DNA of 64,000 nucleotides, from the NCBI GenBank assembly GCA_013299055.1, contig JAAFKB010000004.1, positions 25,370-89,369 on the forward strand, read 5' to 3'. This DNA is from Sphaerotilus sp. Its GTDB lineage: Bacteria; Pseudomonadota; Gammaproteobacteria; Burkholderiales; Burkholderiaceae_C. The notes under the pieces are model-generated. The model was given only the letters and a program-made list of their open reading frames with translations. It had not been told where the DNA came from and made no database searches. Position numbers and translations under genes: made by a program. Position 1 is the stretch's first letter. Every line of letters starts with the position of its first letter. Positions 19,343 through 28,689 of this stretch are shown piece by piece.

Positions 19343-20551
19343 ATGCGCACCGCCACCACCACCACCGCCCCCTGGACGCTGGCTGCCGCGCTGCTGCTGA
19401 CCGGGTGGACGACGCTGCCGCAGGCCGCACCGTTCACCCCGGCCCGCGACGACGAGGTGGTGCAGCGGCTGCCGACCCGGCTGGACGCTGCGGTCCGCCA
19501 GCAGCGCACCCGGCTGGCCCGTGATCCGCAGCAGTTGCCCCTGGCGCTGGCGACAGCCCAGACCGCGATCGAGCGGGCGCGGCGTTTCGGCGATCCGCGT
19601 GAGCTGGGGCAGGCACAGGGGGCGCTGGCGCCATGGTGGGGTCTGGCCGATCCGCCGCCCGCGGTGCGGCTGCTGCGGGCGACGGTGCGGCAGAGCCAGC
19701 ATGACTTTGCGGCCGCGCTGACCGACCTGGAGGCCCTCTCTGCAAACGGCACGGTGCCGCTGGTGGTGCGGGCGCAGGCCGGGTTGACGCGGGCGTCGGT
19801 GCTGCAGGTGACGGGGCGCTGGGCGGAGGCGCGTCGGGTGTGCGAGTCCTTGCAGGCGTTGCGGTTCGAGTCACTCGGGGCCGTGTTGTCGCGACTGGCG
19901 CGGGCCTGTGTCGCCGAACTGCGCAGCCTGCAAGGCCAGCCCCGGCAGGCGGCAGCAGACCTGACCGCGCTGGCCCGCGAGGCGCCGGATGATCGCTGGC
20001 TGGCGCTGCTGCGGGCCGAACTGGCACAGCGCATGGGCGACGATGCGGCGGCGCGGACCCACTTTCGGGCCGCGGTGTCGGCGGGCGCCGAGGTCTACGC
20101 CATCGCCGCGCAGGCCGACTGGCTGCTCGACCGTGGACAGCTCCGCGAGGCGCTGGCACTGGTGGACACGGGCGACACCGAGGCCGACGCGCTGCTGCTG
20201 CGCCGGGCCATCGCGCTGCATCGGCTGGGGGATGCGCGGGCATCGGCCGCGGTCGCGGCGATGAAAGCCCGGCTGGACGCCGCACGCCTGCGGGGCGAGG
20301 TCCACGCCCGCGAGGAGGCCCGGCTGGCGCTGGAGGCGTTGAACGAGCCGGCGCGCGCCCTGACGCTGGCTGTGGAGAACTGGGCGCAGCAGAAGGAGCC
20401 GGCGGACGCCGTGCTGCTGGCGCGGGCGGCGGTGGCGGCGGGTCGGCCCGAGACGGCAGCGCCGGTGTGGGCGCTGGTGCGAGAGGCTGGATGGTCCGAT
20501 GTCCGGCTGGCGTCCCTGGTGGAAGCGAACACGACGAAGGCCCGGCCATGA
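19343..20551 (+). CDS. Exported tetratricopeptide-like repeat protein
   Basis: 402 residues. A signal peptide (ending LPQAA) precedes Ala/Leu/Arg-rich helical repeats that read as degenerate TPR units from about residue 60 to the end (for example VRAQAGLTRASVLQVTGRWAEA and the LLRRAIALHRLGDARAS stretch). Such repeats scaffold protein contacts. Its stop overlaps the HupE-like start (ATGA), showing coupling. A partner of the DUF4331 or HupE-like protein is likely by position only. Confidence 0.75.
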   Translation: MRTATTTTAPWTLAAALLLTGWTTLPQAAPFTPARDDEVVQRLPTRLDAAVRQQRTRLARDPQQLPLALATAQTAIERARRFGDPRELGQAQGALAPWWGLADPPPAVRLLRATVRQSQHDFAAALTDLEALSANGTVPLVVRAQAGLTRASVLQVTGRWAEARRVCESLQALRFESLGAVLSRLARACVAELRSLQGQPRQAAADLTALAREAPDDRWLALLRAELAQRMGDDAAARTHFRAAVSAGAEVYAIAAQADWLLDRGQLREALALVDTGDTEADALLLRRAIALHRLGDARASAAVAAMKARLDAARLRGEVHAREEARLALEALNEPARALTLAVENWAQQKEPADAVLLARAAVAAGRPETAAPVWALVREAGWSDVRLASLVEANTTKARP

Positions 20552-21717
20552 CCTCCTTCCCGACACGGACAAGGCGCCTGCCGGTCTTTCTCGCCGGTCT
20601 GCTGTGTGCCGGCGCAGCCCACGCCCACAAGTCCAGCGATGCCTACCTGACCTGGCGCGTCGAGGGCCACCGCATCGAGCAGCGCCTCGACATCGCGCTG
20701 CGCGACCTCGACCGCGATCTGGCGCTGGACGCGGACGAGGACGGCCAGCTGACCTGGGGCGAGGTGCGCGGGCGCTGGGCCGAGATCGCCCGAGTGGGGG
20801 CTGAAGGCGTGCGCGTGACGGCGGATGGACAGCCCTGCATTGCCGCCAGTGCGGACGTGCCGCCACAGCTCGACGAGCACACCGACGGTCGCTACGCCGT
20901 GCTGCAACAGACCTTTGAGTGTTTGGCACTGGTGCGCCGGATCGGCGTGGATTACCGGCTCTTCGCGGCCAGCGACCCCACGCACCGTGGCATTGCCCGG
21001 CTCACCACGTCGGGTGACAGTGGCGCCACCGAGCACAGCGCCGTGCTGGTGCCGGGCGCTGCTCCGCAATCCGTCGCCCTCGAACCGGCCGCCGGCACCG
21101 CAGCCCGGTCGTTCGCCGGCTTCGTGTCCGAGGGGCTGCACCACATCGCCATCGGGTTGGACCACGTCCTGTTCCTGGTGACGCTGCTGATGGTGGCGGT
21201 CTGGCGGCGCGATGACGTGGGTAACGGCTGGGTGCCGCGTCAGATGGCGTCCTCGGCGTGGAAGGAGGCGCTGCGGCTGGTGAGCGCCTTCACGGTGGCG
21301 CACTCGCTCACCCTCGGGCTGGCGGCGAGCGGGGTGCTGGCGCCGCCGTCGCGCTGGGTCGAATCGCTGATCGCGGCGAGCGTGCTGGTGGCGGCGATCG
21401 ACAACGTGCGGCCTTTCCTGCGCGGGCCGCGCTGGGTCATGGTGTCGGTGTTCGGGCTGGTGCATGGCTTCGGGTTTGCCGGGCCGCTGCAGGATCTGGG
21501 GCTGCGCCAAGGCGAACTGGCGTGGCCGCTGCTGGGCTTCAACCTCGGGGTCGAGCTGGGGCAGTTGGGGCTGGTGGCGCTGCTGCTGCCGCTGGCCTGC
21601 CTGTGGCGGGACCGGGCGGTCTACCGCGGGGTGGTGCGCAGCGGCTCGGGGGTGATTGCCGCGCTGGCCAGCGTCTGGCTGCTGGAGCGCAGCCTGCAGC
21701 TCAGCCTGCTGCCGTGA
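20548..21717 (+). CDS. HupE/UreJ-like membrane protein with periplasmic EF-hand loop
   Basis: 389 residues from the ATG at 20548. A signal peptide ends AAHAHK. A periplasmic domain of about 180 residues carries a textbook EF-hand loop (DADEDGQLTWGE). A C-terminal HupE/UreJ-type membrane domain follows, with LHHIAIGLDHVLFLVTLL, FTVAHSLTLGLA and VHGFGFAGPL. True HupE/UreJ proteins carry nickel or cobalt; this longer class is of unknown substrate. The His/Asp pairs in the spans (HHIAIGLDH) suggest a metal path. Last gene of the sigma-DUF4331 cluster. Confidence 0.85.
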   Translation: MTSFPTRTRRLPVFLAGLLCAGAAHAHKSSDAYLTWRVEGHRIEQRLDIALRDLDRDLALDADEDGQLTWGEVRGRWAEIARVGAEGVRVTADGQPCIAASADVPPQLDEHTDGRYAVLQQTFECLALVRRIGVDYRLFAASDPTHRGIARLTTSGDSGATEHSAVLVPGAAPQSVALEPAAGTAARSFAGFVSEGLHHIAIGLDHVLFLVTLLMVAVWRRDDVGNGWVPRQMASSAWKEALRLVSAFTVAHSLTLGLAASGVLAPPSRWVESLIAASVLVAAIDNVRPFLRGPRWVMVSVFGLVHGFGFAGPLQDLGLRQGELAWPLLGFNLGVELGQLGLVALLLPLACLWRDRAVYRGVVRSGSGVIAALASVWLLERSLQLSLLP

Positions 21718-22294
21718 CCTTGGCCTTGAGACCGCCCCAGCTTGTCGGGCGGGCCTCGGCCACACCACTGAGCTGCAGCACCCGCTCCACCGTCTCGTCG
21801 ATCAGCTCGGCGATGGTCTGCGGCCGGTGGTAGAAGGCGGGCAGCGGGGGAAAGACGATGCCGCCCATCTCCGTCACCGCCGTCATGTTGCGCAGGTGGG
21901 CGAGGTTGAACGGCGTCTCGCGCACCATGAGGATCAGCCGCCGCCGCTCCTTCAGCGTCACGTCGGCGGCGCGGGTCAGCAGGTTGTCGCCGAAGCCATG
22001 CGCGATGGCGGCCAGCGTCTTCATCGTGCAGGGGGCGACCACCATCGCCGCCGTGTCGAAGCTGCCGCTGGCGATGCAGGCGCCGATCTCGCCGGGGGCG
22101 TGGGCATGGCTGGCCAGGGCTTCGAGCTGGCGGCGGTCGAGGCCACATTCATGGTGGACGTTGAGCACGCCCGAGGGCGTCACCACCAGATGCGTCTCGA
22201 CGCCGAGGTCACGGGCACGTTCCAGGAGCCGGACGCCATAGGCGGCACCAGAGGCTCCCGTGATGCCGACGACGAGGCGGGCGGGCGCCGTCAA
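21701..22294 (-). CDS. ubiX: Flavin prenyltransferase UbiX
   Basis: 197 residues. The FMN-binding N-terminus GITGASGAAYGVRLLE and the later VAPCTMKTLAAIAHG and MVRETPFNLAHLRNM motifs match UbiX. It makes prenylated FMN for the decarboxylase UbiD in ubiquinone synthesis. It lies 4 nt after grxD, as in many Burkholderiales. Its 3' end overlaps the convergent HupE-like gene by 17 nt. Confidence 0.96.
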   Translation of the reverse strand: MTAPARLVVGITGASGAAYGVRLLERARDLGVETHLVVTPSGVLNVHHECGLDRRQLEALASHAHAPGEIGACIASGSFDTAAMVVAPCTMKTLAAIAHGFGDNLLTRAADVTLKERRRLILMVRETPFNLAHLRNMTAVTEMGGIVFPPLPAFYHRPQTIAELIDETVERVLQLSGVAEARPTSWGGLKAKVTAAG

Positions 22295-22298
22295 GGGC

Positions 22299-22622
22299 TC
22301 AGGCCGCCGGCTTGAGCTGACCGATCAGCTCCTGCAGCTCACCCGCCTGGTACATCTCCATCATGATGTCCGAGCCACCGACGAACTGGCCGCCGATGTA
22401 GAGCTGCGGGATGGTCGGCCAGTTGGCGTAGTCCTTGATGCCCTGGCGGATCTCCGGGTCTTCGAGCACGTTGACCGTGGTGAGCGGGCCGACGCCGCAC
22501 GCCTTGAGGATCTGGATGGCGCGGCCGGAGAAGCCGCACTGCGGGAACTGGGCGGTGCCCTTCATGAACAGGACGACGGGGTTGCCCTTGACGAGTTGGT
22601 CGATGCGTTGCTGTGTGGACAT
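22299..22622 (-). CDS. grxD: Monothiol glutaredoxin GrxD
   Basis: 107 residues from the ATG at 22622. The active site CGFS is in FPQCGFSGRAIQIL, and WPTIPQLYIGGQFVGG is the glutathione-binding stretch. These proteins bind and deliver [2Fe-2S] clusters in the cytosol. An in-frame start 18 codons upstream adds a non-conserved Pro-rich tail and is rejected. A TATAAA-like box lies upstream on the minus strand near 22670. Confidence 0.96.
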   Translation of the reverse strand: MSTQQRIDQLVKGNPVVLFMKGTAQFPQCGFSGRAIQILKACGVGPLTTVNVLEDPEIRQGIKDYANWPTIPQLYIGGQFVGGSDIMMEMYQAGELQELIGQLKPAA

Positions 22623-22703
22623 GGTGCGCGGGTGGGGAGGGGGTTGGATGCGGGACAACCCCGATTTATACGGCAAAGCCGTTGCCCGCGCCGCTGTCCG
22701 GTG

Positions 22704-23135
22704 TCAGAAGGCGTAGGAAACGCCGAGCTGCAGGTCGCTGCTGCCCGAGGCCTGCACGCCGATGTCCGCCGACACCCCCCAGCCGCCCCAGCGGTTGGCG
22801 TTGACCCCGCCCGTGCTGTAGCCGAGGCCCACATAGGGCATGGTGCGGCGCTGCGTGTTGCCCAGGCGCACCTGGGTGTCGTTGCCGAGCGGTCCTTGCA
22901 ATCCGCCCGTGGCACGCAGGCCCAGGCTGGGGGCAAAGTAATGGTCGGCCGCCACACGCCAGCGCAGCGGACTGCCCTCCGTGCGCACGGACTGGCCCAG
23001 CACCAGCCGCAGGCCAGGCTGTTCGGCCAGGCTGCGCTCGCTGCTGCCGCCGGTGATCGCGGCGCCCTGTGCGGCCAGGCAGCACAGGCTCAGTGTCCAG
23101 GCAAGACAGTGGTGGGGGCGGACAGCGTGTTCCAT
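22704..23135 (-). CDS. Small outer-membrane beta-barrel-like protein
   Basis: 143 residues from the ATG at 23135, supported by GGAGGCC upstream. The signal peptide ends near AAQGAA. The mature part consists of alternating beta-strand patterns (LRWRVAADHYFAPSLGLRA; MPYVGLGYSTGG) and ends with a terminal Phe (LGVSYAF), as in outer-membrane barrels. Its size suits a partial or eight-strand barrel. It is inserted between prmC and grxD, which are adjacent in many relatives. Family not recognised. Confidence 0.65.
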   Translation of the reverse strand: MEHAVRPHHCLAWTLSLCCLAAQGAAITGGSSERSLAEQPGLRLVLGQSVRTEGSPLRWRVAADHYFAPSLGLRATGGLQGPLGNDTQVRLGNTQRRTMPYVGLGYSTGGVNANRWGGWGVSADIGVQASGSSDLQLGVSYAF

Positions 23136-23261
23136 GGTGGCCTCCGGTGCGGTGCAGACCATGCTACGCCTGTAACTGCTTGTGTGCATGGAAGCACAGG
23201 CGCAGCCGATGAGCCACCGCTGCAAACCGGCCTGCAGCGGCAGGATTTGGGCATCCGGGGG

Positions 23262-24083
23262 TCAGCGGTGTGGCGCCTGTGCGCCAGTGCAACGCCAGTG
23301 GCCGGCGAGATCGGCCCGCTGACCGGTGTGGCGCCAGCCCGCCTGCAGCAGCAGCGCCGACACGGCCGCACCCTGGTCATGGCCGTGTTCCAGCAGCAGC
23401 CAGCCGTCGGGCTGCAGGTGCGCAGGGGCCTCGCCCACGATCTGCCGGATCGCATCCAGCCCGTCGGCGCCGGAGGTCAGCGCCAGCGTCGGCTCGTGGC
23501 GCAGCGCGGGCAGGTGCAGGTCGCCTTCCGCGATATAGGGTGGGTTGCTCACCACCAGATCGAAGCGTTCACCCGCGAGCGGCGCGAACCAGCCGCCCTG
23601 CCGCCAGCGCACCGGCAACCCGAGCCGCTCGCCATTGCCCTGCGCGACTGCCAGCGCGGCGGGGCTGAGGTCGACCGCGCTGACCGCCGCGTCGGGCCGG
23701 CGGTGCTGGATTGCCAGAGCCACCGCGCCGCTGCCCGTGCCCAGATCGACCACGGCAGCGCCAGGCGGACGGACGGCGAGCACCTCCAGCGCCCAGTCCA
23801 CCAGCGTCTCCGTGTCCGGCCGCGGGTCGAGCACGTCGGCGGTGACGTGCAGCAGCAGACCATGGAACTCGTGTCGCCCGGTGAGATACGCCACTGGCAC
23901 GCCCTCCGCACGGCGTGTGAGCCAGTCCTGCCAGCGCGTCTGCTGTGCGGTGTCGAGCGGTGCGTCGTCGTGGGTCAGCAGCCAGGTGCGCGAGCGGTCG
24001 AGCAGAGCGCCGAGCAGCGCGTTCGCGTCACTGCGCGGCAAGCCGAGCGAGCGGGCCAGTGCGAGCGCGTCGGCGACGTTCAT
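23262..24083 (-). CDS. prmC: Peptide chain release factor N5-glutamine methyltransferase PrmC
   Basis: 273 residues. The Rossmann SAM-binding motif [12 protein letters not shown], the catalytic NPPY ([12 protein letters not shown]) and N-terminal helices match PrmC/HemK. It methylates the GGQ glutamine of release factors RF1 and RF2. It is translationally coupled to prfA, its substrate gene, by an ATGA overlap (24080-24083). Confidence 0.97.
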   Translation of the reverse strand: MNVADALALARSLGLPRSDANALLGALLDRSRTWLLTHDDAPLDTAQQTRWQDWLTRRAEGVPVAYLTGRHEFHGLLLHVTADVLDPRPDTETLVDWALEVLAVRPPGAAVVDLGTGSGAVALAIQHRRPDAAVSAVDLSPAALAVAQGNGERLGLPVRWRQGGWFAPLAGERFDLVVSNPPYIAEGDLHLPALRHEPTLALTSGADGLDAIRQIVGEAPAHLQPDGWLLLEHGHDQGAAVSALLLQAGWRHTGQRADLAGHWRCTGAQAPHR

Positions 24084-25162
24084 CCCTGCGCTTCCATCTC
24101 CGCCAGCAGCTCCGCGGCGCGGGCAGCCTTGAGCGCCGCGGTCACTTCGTCCAGCTCGCCCTCCATCACCGCGCCGAGCTTGTAGAGCGTCAGGTTGATG
24201 CGGTGATCGGTCAGGCGGCCCTGCGGGAAATTGTAGGTGCGGATGCGGTCGCTGCGGTCGCCCGAGCCGACCAGGCTTTTGCGGGTGGCGGCGTCCTTGG
24301 CCTGGCGCTCGATGCGGTCCTTGTCGCGCAGCCGCGCCGCGAGCACCGCCAGCGCCTTGGCCTTGTTGCGGTGCTGGCTGCGGTCGTCCTGGCACTCGGC
24401 CACCAGCCCGGTCGGCACATGGGTCACGCGCACGGCCGAATCCGTCTTGTTGATGTGCTGCCCGCCCGCGCCGCTGGCGCGGTAGGTGTCGATGCGCAGA
24501 TCCGCCGGGTTCAGCGTCACCTCCTCGGCCTCGTCCGGCTCGGGCAGTACCGCCACCGTGCAGGCGCTGGTGTGGATGCGGCCCTGCGTCTCGGTGGCCG
24601 GCACGCGCTGCACGCGGTGGCCGCCGGACTCGAACTTCAGCGCCTCGTACACCGCCTCGCCCTCGATGCGCACGACGACTTCCTTGTAGCCGCCGAGGTC
24701 CGAATCGCTGGCGGACATGATTTCGGTCTTCCACCCCTGCCGTTCGGCGTGGCGCAGGTACAGGCGCAGCAGGTCGCCCGCGAACAGCGCCGATTCGTCC
24801 CCGCCCGTGCCGGCGCGGATTTCGAGGAAGGCGTTGCGGTCGTCGTCGGCGTCGCGGGGCAGCAGGGCGGTCTGCAGTTCGGCGTCGATCGTGGTGATGT
24901 CGGCTTCGGCGCTGGCGATCTCGTCGCGGGCCATGTCCATCATCTCCGGGTCGTCGAGCATCGCCTGGGCGTCGGCCAGATCCCGCTCGCGCTGCTGCAG
25001 CCGCGTCCAGCGGTCGGTCAGCGCCGAGACGCGGGCGTGTTCGCGGTTCAGGGCGCGCAGGCGGCCGATGTCGCTGACCACGTTCGGATCGGCCAGCGCG
25101 GCGTCAATTTCGGTTCGGCGGACGAGCTGGCGGTCGAGTTGCTGGCGCAGGAAGGGGGTCAT
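24080..25162 (-). CDS. prfA: Peptide chain release factor 1
   Basis: 360 residues, standard length. The GGQ loop is in [19 protein letters not shown], and the domain II codon-recognition region has the PATETQGR segment (PxT motif). RF1 reads UAA and UAG on the ribosome. It overlaps hemA upstream and prmC downstream by 4 nt each, forming the conserved hemA-prfA-prmC unit. Confidence 0.98.
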   Translation of the reverse strand: MTPFLRQQLDRQLVRRTEIDAALADPNVVSDIGRLRALNREHARVSALTDRWTRLQQRERDLADAQAMLDDPEMMDMARDEIASAEADITTIDAELQTALLPRDADDDRNAFLEIRAGTGGDESALFAGDLLRLYLRHAERQGWKTEIMSASDSDLGGYKEVVVRIEGEAVYEALKFESGGHRVQRVPATETQGRIHTSACTVAVLPEPDEAEEVTLNPADLRIDTYRASGAGGQHINKTDSAVRVTHVPTGLVAECQDDRSQHRNKAKALAVLAARLRDKDRIERQAKDAATRKSLVGSGDRSDRIRTYNFPQGRLTDHRINLTLYKLGAVMEGELDEVTAALKAARAAELLAEMEAQG

Positions 25163-26442
25163 CGGCTCGGGGTGTCGCCGCGCAGGAAGAGCCGCGTCAC
25201 CGCCTCGATCATCTGCGCGCGCTGCTGGGGGTCGGCGTTGTGCAGCTCGGCCAGGGCGCCGTGCAGCATCTTCTGGGTCAGGCTGCGCGCCAGGGCGTCG
25301 AGGGCGTCGTCGGTCGAGCTGCCCTTGGCGATGAGCTTGCGGGCGCGGGCGACCTCGGTCTGGCGCCAGTGTTCGGCCTGGGCGTTGACGGCCTGGATCA
25401 GTGGCACTGTCGCCCGCTGGTCGAGCCAGTGGACGAAGTTCTGCACGCCGGACTCGATGATCGCCTCGGCCTGCGCGACGGCGGCCTGGCGCTTCTCCCC
25501 GGCGGTCTGCACGACGGCAGCGAGGTCATCGACGGTGTAGAGGTACACGTCGTCGAGCTGCGCCACTTCGGGTTCGATGTCGCGGGGCACGGCCAGATCG
25601 ACCATGAAGATCGGGCGACGGCGACGCAGCTTCAGTGCCCGCTCGACCGCACCGAGTCCGATCAGCGGCAGCGTGCTGGCGGTGCAGGAGATGACCGCGT
25701 CGAACTCGTGCAGCCGCGCCGGCAGGTCCGACAGCCGCATCACCTCGGCGCCGAACTGGTTCGCCAGCTTTTCACCCCGCTCCAGCGTGCGGTTGGCGAT
25801 GGTGATGTGCTTGGGTGCCCTGGCGGCGAAGTGGGTCGCGGCGAGTTCGATCATCTCGCCCGCGCCGACGAAGAGGATGCGGATCTTGCTCAGGTCTTCG
25901 AAGAGCTGCCCGGCCAGCCGCACCGCCGCCGCCGCCATGCTGATCGAGTGCGCGCCGATCTCGGTGGCGGTGCGCACTTCCTTGGCGACCGAGAACGACC
26001 GCTGGAAGAGCTGGTGCAGCGTGGTGCCGAGCGTGCCTGCGGTGTCGGCCTCGCGCACGGCCTGCTTCATCTGGCCGAGGATCTGCGCCTCGCCGAGCAC
26101 CATCGAGTCCAGCCCCGACGCGACCCGGAAGGCGTGGCGGGCGGCTTCCTGGCGCTCCAGCACATGGGTGTGGCGCAGCAGCTCGTCGGCGCTGACCTGC
26201 CCGTGCGAGGCCAGCCATTCGAGCGTCGGGCGGACCAGCGCACGGCCGTCACCGGGGCCTGCGGCGATGTACAGCTCGGTGCGGTTGCAGGTGGACAGCA
26301 GTGCCGCTTCCGGGGCTGACCGCTGCAGGCCTGCCCGCAAGCCGTGCAGCGCAGCGGGGATCTGCTCCAGCGTGAACGCAAAACGACCGCGCAGATCGAC
26401 CGGCGCGGTGTGGTGGTTCAGACTCAGGGCGAAGACGCTCAT
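25159..26442 (-). CDS. hemA: Glutamyl-tRNA reductase
   Basis: 427 residues from the ATG at 26442. The N-terminal catalytic domain has [14 protein letters not shown] and the nucleophile Cys in [11 protein letters not shown]. The NADPH domain ([15 protein letters not shown]) and a C-terminal dimerisation helix follow. It makes glutamate-1-semialdehyde from Glu-tRNA, the first step of haem synthesis. TACAAT is 6 nt before the ATG and there is no Shine-Dalgarno, so the message may be leaderless. A longer in-frame start at 26508 is not family-like. Confidence 0.97.
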   Translation of the reverse strand: MSVFALSLNHHTAPVDLRGRFAFTLEQIPAALHGLRAGLQRSAPEAALLSTCNRTELYIAAGPGDGRALVRPTLEWLASHGQVSADELLRHTHVLERQEAARHAFRVASGLDSMVLGEAQILGQMKQAVREADTAGTLGTTLHQLFQRSFSVAKEVRTATEIGAHSISMAAAAVRLAGQLFEDLSKIRILFVGAGEMIELAATHFAARAPKHITIANRTLERGEKLANQFGAEVMRLSDLPARLHEFDAVISCTASTLPLIGLGAVERALKLRRRRPIFMVDLAVPRDIEPEVAQLDDVYLYTVDDLAAVVQTAGEKRQAAVAQAEAIIESGVQNFVHWLDQRATVPLIQAVNAQAEHWRQTEVARARKLIAKGSSTDDALDALARSLTQKMLHGALAELHNADPQQRAQMIEAVTRLFLRGDTPSR

Positions 26443-26448
26443 GGCGTG

Positions 26449-26454
26449 ATTGTA
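26449..26454 (-). promoter_or_regulatory. Candidate -10 box of hemA
   Basis: TACAAT on the minus strand with only 6 nt to the hemA ATG. The transcription start would fall at or next to the A of the start codon. No good -35 is seen. Confidence 0.4.
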
Positions 26455-26516
26455 AGATTCCGCGCCTTCTTCCATCACCGCATCCACTGGCGCTTCGCCA
26501 CCTTCCACGGGAACGC

Positions 26517-26807
26517 ATGGGTCCGCTCGACGCCCTTTGGCATTTGTTCAACTTTCTGCTCCTGCCTGCGGGCCTCGGGCTGGTCGCGGCGTCGCTGTGC
26601 AAGCTGCTGTGGTGGCGCGGGCTGCGCACGCTGCGCTGGAGCCGTCTGGCGTGGCCGGCGGCGGGTGTCGCCGTCTTGATCCAGATCCTCTTGCTGGTGT
26701 GGCTCGGACGCGACGGCCGCATGACCACCTACGCGGCGCAGGTCGTCGGTGTGGCGCTGGCGCTGTGGTGGGTGGCGTTCGGGCCACGGCGTCCGCGCAC
26801 GCCCTGA
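26517..26807 (+). CDS. Small integral membrane protein, unknown
   Basis: 96 residues with three hydrophobic segments (about 8-28, 43-62 and 68-88) and Arg-rich loops between them. Divergent from hemA; its ATG follows GGGAACGC. No family recognised. The hydrophobic layout and GC-rich third positions support real coding. Confidence 0.65.
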   Translation: MGPLDALWHLFNFLLLPAGLGLVAASLCKLLWWRGLRTLRWSRLAWPAAGVAVLIQILLLVWLGRDGRMTTYAAQVVGVALALWWVAFGPRRPRTP

Positions 26808-26816
26808 GCCGTGCCG

Positions 26817-27770
26817 TCAGCGGGCGTCGTGTGTGCCGCTGCAGCGCGGGTGGGCCTGCCACGGGTCGCGGTCCTCGCCGCCGAAGGTGCGCAGCAGGAA
26901 GTCCCAGAACACGCGGGTGCGTGCTGGCACATGCTTGCGGGTGGGCATCGTCAGCCACAGTCCGAAGCTCATCATGTGCCAGCCGGGCAGCACGCGCTCC
27001 AGGACGCCTTCCTGCAGCGCATCCTCCACCACCAGCGACATCAGCCCCGTGATGCCCAGCCCGGCCAGCGCCGAAGCGTAGAGCGTGTCCGTGTGGGCTG
27101 TCGTGAGAAGCGGTCGGCGTGGCGGGCTCACGCGGACGGCGGTGTGGCCATCCTCGTGCACGAAGGTGACATCACGCTGCATCATCGACATGGGCGGCAG
27201 CAGCATCTGGTGCTGCTCCAGGGCCTGCGGGGTGTCCGGGCGACCGGCACGGTCGAGGTAGTCGGGGGATGCACACAGGATGACCTCGCTGCGCGCCAGT
27301 CTGCGGGCAATGTAGTCGCCGTCCGGGGTGTCGCGCAGGGCCATCACGGTGATGTCGTGGTGGTCGTCCGGGCCGTTGAACTCGATGGTGGAGGTCAGCG
27401 ACAACGTGACCTGCGGGTACTCGGCATGGAAAGCGGGCAGGTGCTTGGCCAACTGATGCACGGCGAAAGACGCGGGCACCATCACCCGCAACTGGCCCTG
27501 AGGGGACTCCGACACGGACTGCACCTGCGATTCCGATTCGGCGACATCGGCCAGGATCTGGCGCACCCGCTCCAGGTAGCGTTCGCCCAGGGCCGTCAGC
27601 GCCAGGCTGCGGGTGGTGCGCTGGATGAGCCGGGCACCGAGGTGCTCTTCCAGTTCGGCGATCAGCCGGGTGACGACCGCCGGGGCCAGGTCGAGGGCAC
27701 GGGCGGCACCCGCGAAACTCCCCTCGTCGATGACGCGGGCAAACACCCGCATCGCGCGCAATTGATCCAT
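26817..27770 (-). CDS. LysR-family transcriptional regulator
   Basis: 317 residues. The N-terminal winged helix-turn-helix (MDQLRAMRVFARVIDEGSF, then ALDLAPAVVTRLIAELE) is followed by a periplasmic-binding-like effector domain (QLRVMVPASFAVHQLAKHLPAF). This resembles the large DsdC/AaeR-like LysR group common in Burkholderiales. It is 9 nt downstream of the MBL hydrolase gene on the same strand, so they may be cotranscribed. Target and effector unknown. Confidence 0.93.
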   Translation of the reverse strand: MDQLRAMRVFARVIDEGSFAGAARALDLAPAVVTRLIAELEEHLGARLIQRTTRSLALTALGERYLERVRQILADVAESESQVQSVSESPQGQLRVMVPASFAVHQLAKHLPAFHAEYPQVTLSLTSTIEFNGPDDHHDITVMALRDTPDGDYIARRLARSEVILCASPDYLDRAGRPDTPQALEQHQMLLPPMSMMQRDVTFVHEDGHTAVRVSPPRRPLLTTAHTDTLYASALAGLGITGLMSLVVEDALQEGVLERVLPGWHMMSFGLWLTMPTRKHVPARTRVFWDFLLRTFGGEDRDPWQAHPRCSGTHDAR

Positions 27771-27779
27771 CGGAACTCC

Positions 27780-28688
27780 CTAGACATCGCAGACCACCTG
27801 CCCCTGGCACCGCAGCGCGCCCGCGGCCAGCAGCTCGTCGAGCAGGGTCTGGCAATGCGTGCGGGGTGCGCCGTGGAGTCCGGCCCTTCCCAGGGTGCCG
27901 ACCACCAGCGGGGTGCTTTCGGCCCAGATCAGCAGGTCTTCGAGAGCTTGTGAACGCTCTTCCATGACGTGGTATTTCAACAGAACCTTGGCGGCGTGTC
28001 GGGCATGTTGGGCCGGATTGGCAACAAATTTCGACAAACGTAGCCGGGCGCGCTGCAGGGCCGGGCCGACATCGGTGAAGGCGGGGCCGTGGCCAGGCAG
28101 GACGGTGCGTGCGTCCAGCCGCTCGATCAGGTCCAGCACCTCGGCCACCTGGTCGAAGGCGTCGTGGCCGTCCAGCTCCGGGAAGACCACGCCGAAGCCG
28201 TTGCCCCAGAGTGCATCGGCCGACACCAGCACGCCGTCCTGCGCGTCGAACAGCATCAGCGAGTCGGGATCGTGCCCCGGTGCAGCCAGCACGTCCCACG
28301 CCCGCTGGCCCACGCGCAGCACCTCGCCCGGCCGCAGCACCGCGTCGTGTCGGAAGCGGTCGCAGCGTTGGCCGGTGACGCGGTAGCTCAGCACGTCCAG
28401 ATCCCAGTCCGCCACCGCCGCCGCCTGGCCGTGGGCGATCCAGACCTCGGCGCCGGGGTGGGCGGCCTGGAGTGCCGCGTTGCCGCCGCAGTGGTCGGAG
28501 TGGAGGTGGGTGTTGACGATGCGGGCGAGCGGCGCGCCGTCCAGCGCCTGCGCGACCAGGGCCACGGTCTGCGCGGCGTGGACGCTGTGGCCGGTGTCGA
28601 GGAGGGTGGCGCCTTCGCCTGGCGCGCCGTGCAGCACGACGTTGTTGGACGACAGCCAGCCGCGTTCCAGCAGCGTCAGGCCGTCCAT
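27780..28688 (-). CDS. Metallo-beta-lactamase fold hydrolase
   Basis: 302 residues. The metal motif HxHxDH is present as NTHLHSDHCGG; further metal ligands are in APGHDPDSL and VLPGHGPAF. A helical C-terminal extension from about residue 205 (KFVANPAQHARHAAKVLLKYHVME) is like that of the LACTB2/GloB-like class. Probably a hydrolase of thioesters, lactones or nucleic-acid linkages; the substrate is unknown. It follows miaB by 1 nt and precedes the LysR gene. Confidence 0.9.
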   Translation of the reverse strand: MDGLTLLERGWLSSNNVVLHGAPGEGATLLDTGHSVHAAQTVALVAQALDGAPLARIVNTHLHSDHCGGNAALQAAHPGAEVWIAHGQAAAVADWDLDVLSYRVTGQRCDRFRHDAVLRPGEVLRVGQRAWDVLAAPGHDPDSLMLFDAQDGVLVSADALWGNGFGVVFPELDGHDAFDQVAEVLDLIERLDARTVLPGHGPAFTDVGPALQRARLRLSKFVANPAQHARHAAKVLLKYHVMEERSQALEDLLIWAESTPLVVGTLGRAGLHGAPRTHCQTLLDELLAAGALRCQGQVVCDV

Positions 28689-28689
28689 G

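Noticed and set aside
22260..24185. 641-codon plus-strand frame across grxD, the barrel-like gene and prmC
   Set aside because: The minus strand carries recognisable GrxD and PrmC; the plus frame has no domain.
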